Below the pieces are notes generated by a model. It was given only the letters and a program-made list of their open reading frames with translations, searched no databases and was not told where the DNA came from. DNA of 10,544 bases, from positions 1 to 10,544 of the forward strand of contig DASXXM010000284.1 in the NCBI GenBank assembly GCA_036503065.1, read 5' to 3'. The translations under genes and the position numbers were made by a program. This document shows, in pieces, positions 1-9,810 of the stretch (positions are counted from its first letter, which is position 1; each line of letters begins with the position of its first letter). The stretch is from DATEPR01 sp036503065. GTDB taxonomy: Bacteria > Actinomycetota > Actinomycetes > Mycobacteriales > Pseudonocardiaceae.

Positions 1-1
1 C

Positions 2-1510
2 CAGCCGATCCCGACCACGACCACCGCGCCGAGCGGGTCCGTGAAGCCCTCCGGTTCGACCACGCCGACCAAGACCACGGGCGTGCCGGCCACCAGCTCC
101 GCCACGGTCAAGCCGAGCGGCACCGCACCGACCAGCACCGGTACCAGCCCGCAGGACTACCACGCCAGCCCGCTCGGAGCGCACCAGGCAGCCGTGGCCG
201 CGACCACCACCGCGCCGGTCACCACCGTGCCCGCGACGCCGACCACGTCACCCGCCATCTCGACGGCCGGTGACACCGTCATCGGCGGCGTCGACATCAC
301 CCAGCTGGGCAGGGGCAGCGACCCGACGAAGAACGGCGAGTGCTGGGGCTACCAGCCGCCCAAGAGCGTCCCGACGCTCACAAGGGCACAGCAGTCCGCG
401 CTGATCAACGTGTGCAAGGCGGTGCGCCAGACCACCGACTCCACCACGCAGCAGGCCGCGCTCAGCTATCTCCAGTGCGGCGTGAACACCCCGGACCCGT
501 TGCGGGGCAACGACGACTCGACCAAGCCGCTGATCGCGTGCGACCAGCAGGGGCAGGCCAAGTTCATCCTCGACAAGTCGTTCCTGGACGGCACCGAGAT
601 CAGCGACGCCACCTCGGGCACCGACCCGAACGGCGCGGGCTTCGTCGTCAACCTGACGTTCAAGAGCGGCGGCGCCAAGACGTGGGCCACCTACACCTCG
701 GCGAACGTGGGCAAGCAGGCCGCGTTCGTGCTGGACAGCCAGGTCGTGTCCGCGCCGGTCATCAACCAGGCGATCCTGGGCGGCAACACCCAGATCTCCG
801 GCTCGTTCACCCAGACGGCGGCCGCTCAGCTGGCCGGCGTGCTGAAGTACGGCTCGCTGCCGCTGGCGTTCGACTCGTCCAACGCGCAGACCATCTCCGC
901 GACGCTGGGTCTGGCGTCGCTGAACGCCGGCCTGATCGCCGGCAGCATCGGCCTCGCGCTGGTCATGGTGTACTGCCTGTTCTACTACCGGGCCCTCGGC
1001 GTGCTGACCGTGTTGTCGCTCGGCCTGTCCGGTGTGGTCATCTACGCACTACTGGTGCTGCTGGGCCGGTGGATCTCCTACAGCCTGGATTTGGCCGGTG
1101 TCGCGGGTTTCATCATCGCGATCGGTATCACGGCGGACTCGTTCGTGGTGTTCTTCGAACGTCTGAAAGACGAGGTACGGGAGGGTAGAACCTTCCGGTC
1201 CGCGGTGCCGCGGGCATGGATTCGGGCCAGGCGCACGATCCTGGCCTCGGACGCGGTGAGCTTCCTGGCGGCCGTTGTGCTGTACGTGTTCGCGGTGCAG
1301 GACGTGCAGGGCTTCGCGTTCACGCTCGGCCTGTCCACCGTGCTGGACCTGTTGATCGTGTTCCTGGTGACGCACCCGTTGGTGGCGCTCGCGTCCAAGT
1401 CGAAGACTTGGTCCCAACCCGGCCTGTCCGGCCTCGGCGCCGTGCAGCGCGCGGGTGCGGCCGTGCGTGCGGCGAAGGCAGCGGCCGCTCCCGTCGTGAA
1501 GGAGGCCTGA
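2..1510 (+). CDS. secD: Protein translocase subunit SecD, 5'-truncated
   Basis: The frame is open from base 2 with no start, so the N-terminus with the first membrane helix lies upstream of the window. SecD pairs with SecF in the cytoplasmic membrane and uses the proton gradient to help the SecYEG/SecA translocon pull preproteins outward. The visible part begins with a Thr/Ser/Pro-rich low-complexity stretch (to about base 270), then an extracytoplasmic domain with four cysteines (GECWGY, INVCKA, YLQCGV, IACDQQ), the conserved core ending around FTQTAAAQLAGVLKYGSLP (bases 805-864), and five predicted membrane helices (about 905-1410). The SecD-family helix-4 signature GITADSFVVFFERLKDE is at 1124-1174. 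The stop lies one base before secF, and its last codons carry the secF ribosome-binding site, so the two are co-translated. The low-complexity region looks like a linker outside the membrane. Identification is firm; the true start cannot be seen. Confidence 0.95.
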   Translation, partial: QPIPTTTTAPSGSVKPSGSTTPTKTTGVPATSSATVKPSGTAPTSTGTSPQDYHASPLGAHQAAVAATTTAPVTTVPATPTTSPAISTAGDTVIGGVDITQLGRGSDPTKNGECWGYQPPKSVPTLTRAQQSALINVCKAVRQTTDSTTQQAALSYLQCGVNTPDPLRGNDDSTKPLIACDQQGQAKFILDKSFLDGTEISDATSGTDPNGAGFVVNLTFKSGGAKTWATYTSANVGKQAAFVLDSQVVSAPVINQAILGGNTQISGSFTQTAAAQLAGVLKYGSLPLAFDSSNAQTISATLGLASLNAGLIAGSIGLALVMVYCLFYYRALGVLTVLSLGLSGVVIYALLVLLGRWISYSLDLAGVAGFIIAIGITADSFVVFFERLKDEVREGRTFRSAVPRAWIRARRTILASDAVSFLAAVVLYVFAVQDVQGFAFTLGLSTVLDLLIVFLVTHPLVALASKSKTWSQPGLSGLGAVQRAGAAVRAAKAAAAPVVKEA

Positions 1511-1511
1511 G

Positions 1512-2762
1512 ATGTCCACCGACGATCAGTCGGTCAAGCCGGGCCGTCGGCCCAGCATCTTCTACCGGCTCTACACCGGTACCGGCGCGTTCGACATCGT
1601 CGGCAAGCGCCGCCGGTTCTACGTGTTCTTCGGCGTGCTCGTGGCGATATGCGTCGTCTCGATCATCGTGCGGGGCTTCACGTTCAGCATCGAGTTCAAG
1701 GGCGGCACGCAGCTCCAGATGCCGGCCAACGGCGCGAACGGCCTCGCGTCGACGTCGGCCGTGTCCACCACCTACACCGACGCGCTCGGCCATCCGCCGG
1801 CATCGGTGCAGTTGGTCGGCAACGGCAACAACGCCAGCATCCAGATCCAGTCGGAGACGCTGAACAGCGACCAGGTCAGCAAGGTCGAGACCGCGCTGTT
1901 CAACCAGTTCAAGCCGTTCGACTCAACCGGGAAGGCCGCCCAGACCGCGATCAGCGACTCGGCGGTCAGCGGGTCGTGGGGCGCGCAGATCTCGCAGCAG
2001 GCCCTGATCGGCCTGATCGTGTTCCTGGTCCTCGTGACGATATTCCTGAGCATCTATTTCGAGCGGTGGATGGCGCTGGCCGCGCTGATCGCGTTGGGCA
2101 ACGACCTGATCATCACCGCGGGTGTGTACTCGATCGTCGGTTTCGAGGTCAGCCCGGCCACCGTGATCGGCCTGCTCACCATCCTGGGTTTCTCGCTGTA
2201 CGACGCGGTGGTGGTGTTCGACAAGGTCAAGGAGAACACCAGGGGCATCCTCGGCCTGACGCGGCGGACGTTCGCGGAAGAGGCGAACCTGGCGCTGAAC
2301 CAGACGCTGATGCGGTCCATCAACACGTCGCTGATCGCGTTGCTGCCGGTACTCGGCCTGCTCGTGGTCGGCATCGGCCTGCTCGGTGTCGGCACCCTGA
2401 CCGACCTGGCACTGGTGCAGCTCGTCGGCATGCTCGTGGGTGCCGCGTCGTCGCTGCTGCTGGCCACCCCGTTGCTGGTGGACCTGAAGATGCGCCAGGA
2501 CCCCTACCGGCAGCAGGCGCGTCGGGTGCTGTCCCGACGCAAGCACCTGGCGGAACGCCAGGCGCAGCGCGAGGCGGTGGCCGGCGCCGAAGGCGATGAC
2601 GGCATCGCGGTAGCCGCGGAGGACGACGAGATCGCGGACGAGGTACGCAGGGAGCGGGCCTACGCGGCCGCCGCCAGCGTGCCGGCCCGCACGCCGAAGG
2701 CGTCCCAGAACCGCAAGCCCGCCGGCAAACCGGGCCGGCCGACCGGCAAGCGGAAGCGCTGA
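1512..2762 (+). CDS. secF: Protein translocase subunit SecF
   Basis: SecF, the membrane partner of SecD in the SecDF(-YajC) complex that drives late steps of Sec-dependent export. The 416-residue protein has a first membrane helix at about residues 36-56, an extracytoplasmic domain containing FSIEFKGGTQLQ and extending to about residue 155, then five further helices (about 160-325). The family motif GFSLYDAVVVFDKVKENTRG sits in helix 4, with Asp231 at the position of the conserved acidic residue thought to take part in proton coupling. The last ~90 residues form a long charged Arg/Lys/Glu/Ala-rich cytoplasmic tail, longer than in E. coli SecF and common in actinomycetes. The start is ATG 1512, one base after the secD stop, with a strong ribosome site GAAGGAGG at 1498-1505 inside the end of secD. 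It is followed two bases later by apt. Confidence 0.97.
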   Translation: MSTDDQSVKPGRRPSIFYRLYTGTGAFDIVGKRRRFYVFFGVLVAICVVSIIVRGFTFSIEFKGGTQLQMPANGANGLASTSAVSTTYTDALGHPPASVQLVGNGNNASIQIQSETLNSDQVSKVETALFNQFKPFDSTGKAAQTAISDSAVSGSWGAQISQQALIGLIVFLVLVTIFLSIYFERWMALAALIALGNDLIITAGVYSIVGFEVSPATVIGLLTILGFSLYDAVVVFDKVKENTRGILGLTRRTFAEEANLALNQTLMRSINTSLIALLPVLGLLVVGIGLLGVGTLTDLALVQLVGMLVGAASSLLLATPLLVDLKMRQDPYRQQARRVLSRRKHLAERQAQREAVAGAEGDDGIAVAAEDDEIADEVRRERAYAAAASVPARTPKASQNRKPAGKPGRPTGKRKR

Positions 2763-2764
2763 GC

Positions 2765-3298
2765 GTGGCCCAGCGGGTCCTGTCGCTGGACGACGCACTG
2801 GCGCTGGTCCGGGAGATCCCGGATTTCCCGGCGCCGGGAGTGCTGTTCCGCGACCTCGGTCCGGTGTTCGCCGACGCGACGGCGTTCCGGGCGCTGACGG
2901 ACGCGCTGGTCGGCGGCCTGCCGTCGGACGTGAGCGCGCTGGTCGCCATTGAGGCGCGCGGGTTCCTGTTGGGCGCTGCGGTCGGTTATGCGGCTGGTAT
3001 CGGTGTGGTGCCGGTGCGTAAACCGGGCAAGTCGCCGGTGGTCGCGCATCGGGTGGAGTATCAGCTGGAGTACGGCACCGCCTGCCTGGAGTTGCCCGAC
3101 GGCCTGCTGCGGCCCGGCCAGCGCGTCGTGATCATCGACGACGTGCTGGCTACCGGCGGTACGGCCCTGGCAGCGTGCGAACTGGTTGCCGCGGCCGGCG
3201 CTACGGTGGCCGGGATCTCGGTCGTGCTCGAACTGGCTGCCCTCAACGGTCGGGCCGTTCTGCCCGACCGGGCCGTGACGGCACTGCGCACGATTTGA
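2765..3298 (+). CDS. apt: Adenine phosphoribosyltransferase
   Basis: Cytoplasmic purine-salvage enzyme: adenine plus PRPP gives AMP plus pyrophosphate. The 177-residue length is normal for the family. Visible signatures are the N-terminal IPDFPAPGVLFRDL, the core IEARGFLLGAAVGYA, the catalytic-loop region RKPGKSP, EYQLEYG, and the type I PRTase PRPP-binding motif VVIIDDVLATGGTALA (bases 3127-3174). The GTG start at 2765 lies two bases after the secF stop, with a modest GGAAG (2752-2756) upstream. The same secF-apt-rel order occurs in M. tuberculosis, where one extra gene (Rv2585c) lies between secF and apt; it is missing here. Placement next to rel fits a link between purine pools and (p)ppGpp metabolism, but co-regulation is an inference because a 332-bp gap separates them. 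Confidence 0.96.
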   Translation: MAQRVLSLDDALALVREIPDFPAPGVLFRDLGPVFADATAFRALTDALVGGLPSDVSALVAIEARGFLLGAAVGYAAGIGVVPVRKPGKSPVVAHRVEYQLEYGTACLELPDGLLRPGQRVVIIDDVLATGGTALAACELVAAAGATVAGISVVLELAALNGRAVLPDRAVTALRTI

Positions 3299-3382
3299 CC
3301 AACGCCGATCCGCCCAGTGCTGTCACGAAATTCTTCCCAGAACAGCGATCAAGCCAAAACCGACTTCGCCGCCACAGGCAGA

Positions 3383-3402
3383 CCCCCGCCGAACCCTGGG
3401 GG
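3383..3402 (+). terminator. C5/G5 hairpin after apt, possible terminator
   Basis: CCCCC (3383-3387) and GGGGG (3398-3402) can pair around a 10-nt loop, about 85 bases after the apt stop. A short CTTTTC follows at 3412-3417 rather than a proper U-tract. High-GC actinomycete terminators often lack a U-run, so this is plausible as the end of the secD-secF-apt transcript, but it could equally be fortuitous. Confidence 0.3.
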
Positions 3403-3431
3403 CTTACGGCCCTTTTCAAGCCTATGCCTGT

Positions 3432-3453
3432 CAAGCCCCGAATGGGTGGCTTG
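3432..3453 (+). terminator. CAAGCC/GGCTTG hairpin between apt and rel
   Basis: A perfect 6-bp stem, CAAGCC (3432-3437) with GGCTTG (3448-3453), closes a 10-nt loop. No U-run follows. TCAAGCC also occurs at 3350-3356 and 3416-3422, and its reverse complement GGCTTGA at 3493-3499, so the element may instead be part of a protein-binding region upstream of rel. Terminator and operator readings cannot be separated from the sequence alone. Confidence 0.25.
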
Positions 3454-3462
3454 TCGGAAATC

Positions 3463-3490
3463 TGTGGACAACCCGCGAGCCTGTGGACGG
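3463..3490 (-). promoter_or_regulatory. DnaA box (perfect) plus degenerate copy upstream of rel
   Basis: TGTGGACAA at 3463-3471 is the exact reverse complement of TTGTCCACA, the DnaA-box consensus used in high-GC actinomycetes. A second, 7/9-matching copy TGTGGACGG starts 19 bases later at 3482. The pair ends five bases before the candidate rel promoter -35 element at 3496. Binding by the replication initiator DnaA is inferred from the match only. Confidence 0.4.
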
Positions 3491-3495
3491 ACGGC

Positions 3496-3524
3496 TTGAC
3501 AGCCAGGTCGAGCGCTGGTAGCAG
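3496..3524 (+). promoter_or_regulatory. Candidate sigma-70-type promoter for rel
   Basis: A perfect -35 hexamer TTGACA (3496-3501) is followed, after 17 bp, by TAGCAG (3519-3524), a weak -10 match keeping only T1, A2 and A5. It lies about 107 bp ahead of the rel start codon, implying a leader of roughly 100 nt. A second TANNNT hexamer, TACCAT at 3568-3573, has no recognisable -35 and could be an alternative. The rest of 3299-3630 shows no gene I can support. Confidence 0.4.
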
Positions 3525-3630
3525 GGTGCGGCTGACCTGCGGCCGAACGGCGTTGCTCCCTCTGGCGTACCATTCGATTTCGGGTCGCGTTCGGTGATCC
3601 GGTATCCGACCAGGGATGTCGGGAGCGTGC

Positions 3631-5922
<2,292 letters not shown>

Positions 5923-5934
<12 letters not shown>

Positions 5935-6699
5935 CGCGGTGGCCGACGTGATGGTCACCGGGGTGGACGGCGGGCCGTCCTGCGGGCCCTGGCCACCGCT
6001 GCCGACACCGGCGGCGGCGATCTTGTCCAGCACCTGGAGGCCCGTCGCGCCGACCGTGCCGAAGACCGCGTAATTCGGCGGCAGCTGGGAGTCGGCGTAG
6101 ACCAGGAAGAACTGGCTGCCGCCGCTGTGCGGCTGGCCGGTGTTCGCCATGGCGACGGTGCCCCTGGCGTAGCGCGACGCACCTCCGCCCGCCGTGGGCA
6201 GGTCGGTCGGGTTCTCGTCCGGGATGGTGTAGCCGGGGCCGCCGGTGCCGCTGCCGGTCGGGTCGCCGCACTGGAGCACCTTCAGCGAGTCGGCGCTGGT
6301 CAGGCGGTGGCATGGCGTGCTGTTGAAGTAGTTCTTGCCGGCCAGGTAGGCGAAACTGGCCACCGTGCACGGCGCCTTGGCGCGCGGCATGGTGATCGGG
6401 ATGTCGCCCTGTGAGGTGTGCAGCGTGACGCTGACCGTGCCGGCCCTCGGCGCGGTGTTCGGCGGGATGCCGACCTGGTGCCCGGCCGGTGCCGGCTGGT
6501 CGGGTGTTGCGGTGTAGGCGCACTGGGCGGAGCCGGTGGTCGGCAGCGGCGCCGCCGACGTGGTCGTCGTGACCGCCGTCGTGGTACCGGTGCCGGCACT
6601 GGCGGCGGCACCGCTGGTCGACTGGCCACAGCCCCCGACCGACAGGGCGAGCGCCACCACCGCGCCGCCGAACAGGCCGCGCCGAACCCTGGCGGTCAT
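5923..6699 (-). CDS. Cyclophilin-type peptidyl-prolyl isomerase, lipoprotein
   Basis: Predicted 258-residue extracytoplasmic cyclophilin. The N-terminus is basic (MTARVRR), then hydrophobic, ending in a lipobox-like SVGGC with lipidation Cys24, followed by a Ser/Thr/Ala-rich linker to about residue 55. The cyclophilin domain shows GDIPITMPRAKAPCTVASF, CHR with the catalytic-type Arg132, QCGDPTG, GTVAMAN, GGSQFFLVY and YAVFGTV. Four cysteines after the lipobox are shared with the upstream paralogue, suggesting disulfides outside the membrane. At the position of the hydrophobic cyclophilin active-site residue Phe60 (human CypA numbering) this copy has Lys140 where its neighbour has Phe, so activity may be altered. 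The ATG start at 6697-6699 has a strong GGAAGGGG ribosome site (6704-6711). It follows the paralogue with a 26-bp gap, probably co-transcribed, and converges on rel. Confidence 0.9.
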
Positions 6700-6725
6700 A
6701 CCGCCCCTTCCGTCCAGTTGGTTCG

Positions 6726-7631
6726 TCAGGCCGCGGTCGCGGTCGCCTGGGTGATCGTCACCGCGATCTTCGGCTTGCCGTCGTTGGGTGTCGCCGAGCC
6801 GGTGCTCGGGTCGGTGCCCGGCGTGATGCCGGCGGCCGCGATCTTGCCGAGCACGGTCATCCCGGCCGGCGTGATCGTGCCGAACACCGTGTAGTTCGGC
6901 GGCAGCTGGGAGTCCTTGTACACCAGGAAGAACTGGCTGCCGCCGGAGTGCGGCTGGCTGCTGTTGGCCATCGCGATCGCGCCCGCCGGGTACACCGACG
7001 GCGCGGGCTGGCCGGAGGGCGGCGGCGTCGCGGTCGGCGCGACCTTCAGGTTCTTGGGGAACTCGTCCGGGATGCTGTAGCCGGGGCCGCCGCTGCCGGT
7101 GCCCGTCGGGTCACCGCACTGCAGCACGAACAGCGGGTTCGGGTTCGGGTAGGTGGTTTCCCGGTGGCACGGGGTGCTGTCGAAGAACTTCTGGTTGACC
7201 AGGTACTCCATGCTCTGCACGGTGCACGGCGCCTCGGCACGGTCCAGCGTCATCGGGATGTCGCCCGCACTGGTCTTCAGGTCCACCGTCACGCTGCCGG
7301 TCTTCGGGGTTGCCGTCGGGTCGGGCGGCAGCGACACGTTCTTGCCGGTCGGCGCGGGGGCGGACGGCGTCGTCGTGTACTTGCACGGACCCTTCGACGT
7401 CACCGCCGGCTTGGTCGGCGTGGTGGGTGGCGAACTGGACGAACCGGCCGCCGTGTTGGTGCCGCCGTGCCCCGTGGTGAGGAAGAAGATGCTCCCGACA
7501 ACGACCACCACCGCGATCACGGTGATGATGACGGCGTTGAGCCTGCGACGCTTGGCACGCACCACGCGATTGGACAACTGGCGTTCCAGTTTCCGCTTCG
7601 CTGCCTGGCGGCGCTGCTCGTTGGTCGGCAC
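6726..7631 (-). CDS. ppiB: Membrane-anchored cyclophilin-type peptidyl-prolyl isomerase
   Basis: A 301-residue cyclophilin at the locus of M. tuberculosis ppiB (Rv2582). A strongly basic cytoplasmic N-terminus (residues 1-32, rich in Arg/Lys/Gln) precedes one membrane helix (about 33-52) and a Gly/Ser/Thr/Pro linker to about 80. The domain contains GDIPMTLDRAEAPCTVQSM, CHR with Arg157, FVLQCGDPTG with Phe168 at the CypA Phe60 position, AIAMANSSQPHSGGSQFFLVY and YTVFGTI. It has a longer Pro-rich insertion (VAPTATPPPSGQPAPS) than the downstream paralogue. The usual cyclophilin Trp and His are replaced, as in many bacterial members. The start is GTG 7629-7631, with a purine-rich ribosome site (minus-strand GGGGAGGGAG, 7635-7644). 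It likely catalyses proline isomerisation during folding of secreted proteins, which fits the nearby secD/secF, though that link is inference. Confidence 0.92.
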   Translation of the reverse strand: MPTNEQRRQAAKRKLERQLSNRVVRAKRRRLNAVIITVIAVVVVVGSIFFLTTGHGGTNTAAGSSSSPPTTPTKPAVTSKGPCKYTTTPSAPAPTGKNVSLPPDPTATPKTGSVTVDLKTSAGDIPMTLDRAEAPCTVQSMEYLVNQKFFDSTPCHRETTYPNPNPLFVLQCGDPTGTGSGGPGYSIPDEFPKNLKVAPTATPPPSGQPAPSVYPAGAIAMANSSQPHSGGSQFFLVYKDSQLPPNYTVFGTITPAGMTVLGKIAAAGITPGTDPSTGSATPNDGKPKIAVTITQATATAA

Positions 7632-7831
7632 CTGCTCCCTCCCCGGGGTATTCAGCCATCGGTGTGACAGCCGGCAGTCTATGGGTCGCGTATATGAAGA
7701 GTGTGTGCGGGCCGGTCCCGGTACGCTGTGAAGTGCCTGGCAACGGCCATGACCATCGGGCCCGCGGTTCGTCGAACGTGCGACCGCTACGGTTGCCGGT
7801 GCTCGGACGTGCTCGGATTCGGAGGTCTCTC
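7632..7831. promoter_or_regulatory. Divergent intergenic region, cyclophilin and hydrolase-hisS promoters
   Basis: Two transcription units must start here in opposite directions. For the minus strand, TAGACT (rc of 7674-7679) is a good -10 hexamer about 43 bp from the cyclophilin start; no clear -35 is present. For the plus strand, TACGCT (7722-7727) and TACGGT (7788-7793) fit TANNNT, also without good -35 elements. Other structure: an 11-bp palindrome GTTCGTCGAAC (7767-7777) and a 9-bp direct repeat GTGCTCGGA at 7799-7807 and 7809-7817, just ahead of the ribosome site GGAGG (7821-7825). An in-frame upstream extension of the hydrolase is possible but not supported. Confidence 0.35.
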
Positions 7832-8533
7832 GTGCTGGTCGTCGGGTTCCCGACCGGGGCCCTGCAGGCGAACTGCTTCCTGCTCGCCGCCGATGCCGGC
7901 GCGCCGTGCGTCATCGTCGACCCGGGTCAGGATGCGGTCGAACCGGTCCTGGCCGCGGTGCGTGAGCACCGGCTGTCGCCGGTCGCCGTGCTGCTCACCC
8001 ACGGCCACTTCGACCACATGTTCTCCGTCACGCCCATCTGCGACGGCAACGACATCCCGGCCTGGATCCACCCGGACGACCGCGACATGCTGGCCGACCC
8101 GCTGCGCGGCATCAGCCCTGCGTCGCTCGGCTTCTTCGGCGGCCGGCTGGACGTGCGCGAACCGGCCGAGGTGCGCGAACTGACCGACGGCGCCGAACTG
8201 GACCTGGCGGGTCTGCTGCTCACCGTCGCCCACACCCCGGGCCATACCGGCGGGTCGGTGACGTTCCGGACCGACACCGAGGAGGGCGGGCGGCTGCTGC
8301 TGTCCGGCGACACCCTCTTCGCCGGTTCGATCGGACGTTCCGACCTGCCCGGCGGCGATCCGGCCCGGCTGACGGCGTCCTTGCGGGACAAGGTGCTCGT
8401 GCTGCCGGACGACACGGTGGTGCTGCCGGGCCACGGCCCGACCACGACCATCGGCCGGGAACGGGCGAGCAACCCGTTCCTCGTCGGACTGGATACGTCC
8501 GACGCGCCCGCCGCCCCACACCGAGGACTGTGA
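7832..8533 (+). CDS. Metallo-beta-lactamase-fold hydrolase, GloB/Rv2581c-like
   Basis: A 233-residue zinc hydrolase of the glyoxalase II-like group, orthologous by position to M. tuberculosis Rv2581c. The N-terminus (LVVGFPTGALQANCFLLA) is the family's first strand. Metal-binding residues are all present: THGHFDH gives His57, His59, Asp61, His62; TPGHTGG gives His138; SGDTLF gives Asp160; and LPGHGP gives His201. SIGRSDLPGG follows the Asp, as in the family. Substrate is likely a thioester such as S-lactoyl-thiol, but members of this group have varied activities, so only hydrolase is claimed. I chose GTG 7832 because GGAGG (7821-7825) precedes it at good spacing and the family begins here; the open frame continues upstream to 7664 without family similarity. 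Its TGA overlaps the hisS GTG by four bases, implying translational coupling. Confidence 0.93.
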   Translation: MLVVGFPTGALQANCFLLAADAGAPCVIVDPGQDAVEPVLAAVREHRLSPVAVLLTHGHFDHMFSVTPICDGNDIPAWIHPDDRDMLADPLRGISPASLGFFGGRLDVREPAEVRELTDGAELDLAGLLLTVAHTPGHTGGSVTFRTDTEEGGRLLLSGDTLFAGSIGRSDLPGGDPARLTASLRDKVLVLPDDTVVLPGHGPTTTIGRERASNPFLVGLDTSDAPAAPHRGL

Positions 8534-9810
8534 TCAGCACCGTCATGGCTACTTTCGCCGCACCCAAAGGCATTCTGGAGTACTACCCGCCCACCAGCGC
8601 CGCGTTCCTCGCCGTGCGGGACACCCTGTTGCGGTCGGCCGCGCTGGCCGGCTACGGCTACATCGAGCTGCCGATCTTCGAGGACACCACGCTGTACGCG
8701 CGTGGTGTCGGCGAATCGACCGACGTCGTCAGCAAGGAGATGTACACCTTCGAAGATCGCGGCGGCCGGTCGGTCACGCTGCGACCGGAGGGCACGGCCG
8801 GTGTCGTGCGCTCGGTCATCGAGCACGGCCTCGACCGCGGCCAACTCCCGGTGAAGCTCAGCTACGCGGGCCCGTTCTTCCGTTACGAGCGGCCACAAGC
8901 CGGGCGTTACCGGCAGTTCCAGCAGGCAGGCGTCGAGGCGATCGGCGGCGACGACCCGGCACTGGACGCCGAGGTGATCGCCATCGCCGACGCCGGCTTC
9001 CGCGCGGTCGGCCTGACCGGCTACCGGCTGGAGCTCACGTCACTCGGCGACGCGAACTGCCGTCCCGGCTACCGCGACCGGCTCCAGCAGTTCCTGCGCG
9101 CGCTGCCACTTGACGCGGAGACCCGGCAGCGGGCCGCGCTGAACCCGTTGCGGGTACTGGACGACAAGCGGCCCGAGGTGCGGGAACTGCTCGCCGACGC
9201 GCCGCTGATGGTGGACCACCTGTGCGCTCCGTGCCGCGAGCACTACGAGCGGGTCAAGGGCTACCTGACCGAGTTGGGCGTGAAGTTCACCGAGAACAAC
9301 CGGATGGTGCGCGGGCTGGACTACTACACCCGCACCACGTTCGAGTTCGTGCACGACGGACTCGGCGCGCAGTCCGGCATCGGCGGCGGCGGGCGGTACG
9401 ACGGGCTGATGGCCGAACTGGGCGGCCAGGCGTTGTCCGGCATCGGGTTCGGCCTTGGTGTGGACCGGGTTCTGTTGTCGTTGCGGGCCGAAGGTGTGCA
9501 GATCGGCGATTCTTCGTCGTGCGACGTGTTCTGCGTGCCGCTCGGCGAGACGTCCAAGGACCGGCTGGTGGTCGCGGCCGGGGCGTTGCGCGCGGCCGGC
9601 ATCCGGGTGGACCTGGCCTACGGGGACCGGGGCCTGAAGGGCGCCATGAAGGCGGCGGACCGGTCGGGTGCCCGGTGCACGCTGGTGCTCGGCGAGCGGG
9701 ACCTGGCCGAAGGCGTGGTGCAGCTCAAGAACATGGCCACCGGCGACCAGACCACGGTCCCGCTGGCCGACCTGGTCGACGCGGTACGCGCAGCGCTGGC
9801 CGAACGGTGA
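8530..9810 (+). CDS. hisS: Histidine-tRNA ligase (HisRS)
   Basis: Class II aminoacyl-tRNA synthetase that charges tRNA-His using ATP. The 426-residue protein has the family opening FAAPKGILEYYPP, ELPIFEDT, motif 2 region GPFFRYERPQAGRYRQFQQAGVEAIG (first Arg of motif 2 present), the HisRS-specific peptides VRGLDYYTRTTFEF and GGGGRYDGL, motif 3 GFGLGVDRVLL, and a C-terminal anticodon-binding domain (from CDVFCVPLGE, about residue 330 onward). All expected catalytic elements are intact. The GTG at 8530 overlaps the hydrolase stop (GTGA), with GAGGA just upstream at short spacing; an alternative ATG at 8545 would give the more usual MATFAAPKG and cannot be excluded. Its own stop, TGA 9808-9810, again overlaps a GTG (9807) that opens the chain of small ORFs in the downstream repeat array. 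Confidence 0.97.
   Translation: MISTVMATFAAPKGILEYYPPTSAAFLAVRDTLLRSAALAGYGYIELPIFEDTTLYARGVGESTDVVSKEMYTFEDRGGRSVTLRPEGTAGVVRSVIEHGLDRGQLPVKLSYAGPFFRYERPQAGRYRQFQQAGVEAIGGDDPALDAEVIAIADAGFRAVGLTGYRLELTSLGDANCRPGYRDRLQQFLRALPLDAETRQRAALNPLRVLDDKRPEVRELLADAPLMVDHLCAPCREHYERVKGYLTELGVKFTENNRMVRGLDYYTRTTFEFVHDGLGAQSGIGGGGRYDGLMAELGGQALSGIGFGLGVDRVLLSLRAEGVQIGDSSSCDVFCVPLGETSKDRLVVAAGALRAAGIRVDLAYGDRGLKGAMKAADRSGARCTLVLGERDLAEGVVQLKNMATGDQTTVPLADLVDAVRAALAER

Noticed and set aside
3299..3630. Short plus-strand ORFs between apt and rel
   Set aside because: They have no ribosome sites, irregular codon use and overlap the hairpins, DnaA boxes and promoter candidate.
7767..7777. LexA/SOS box
   Set aside because: The half-sites are in the wrong order and spacing: GTTCG-N-CGAAC instead of CGAAC-N4-GTTCG.
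7664..7831. Longer N-terminus for the metallo-hydrolase
   Set aside because: The in-frame upstream extension shows no family similarity, lies in a promoter region, and GTG 7832 has a good ribosome site and the family's normal N-terminus.
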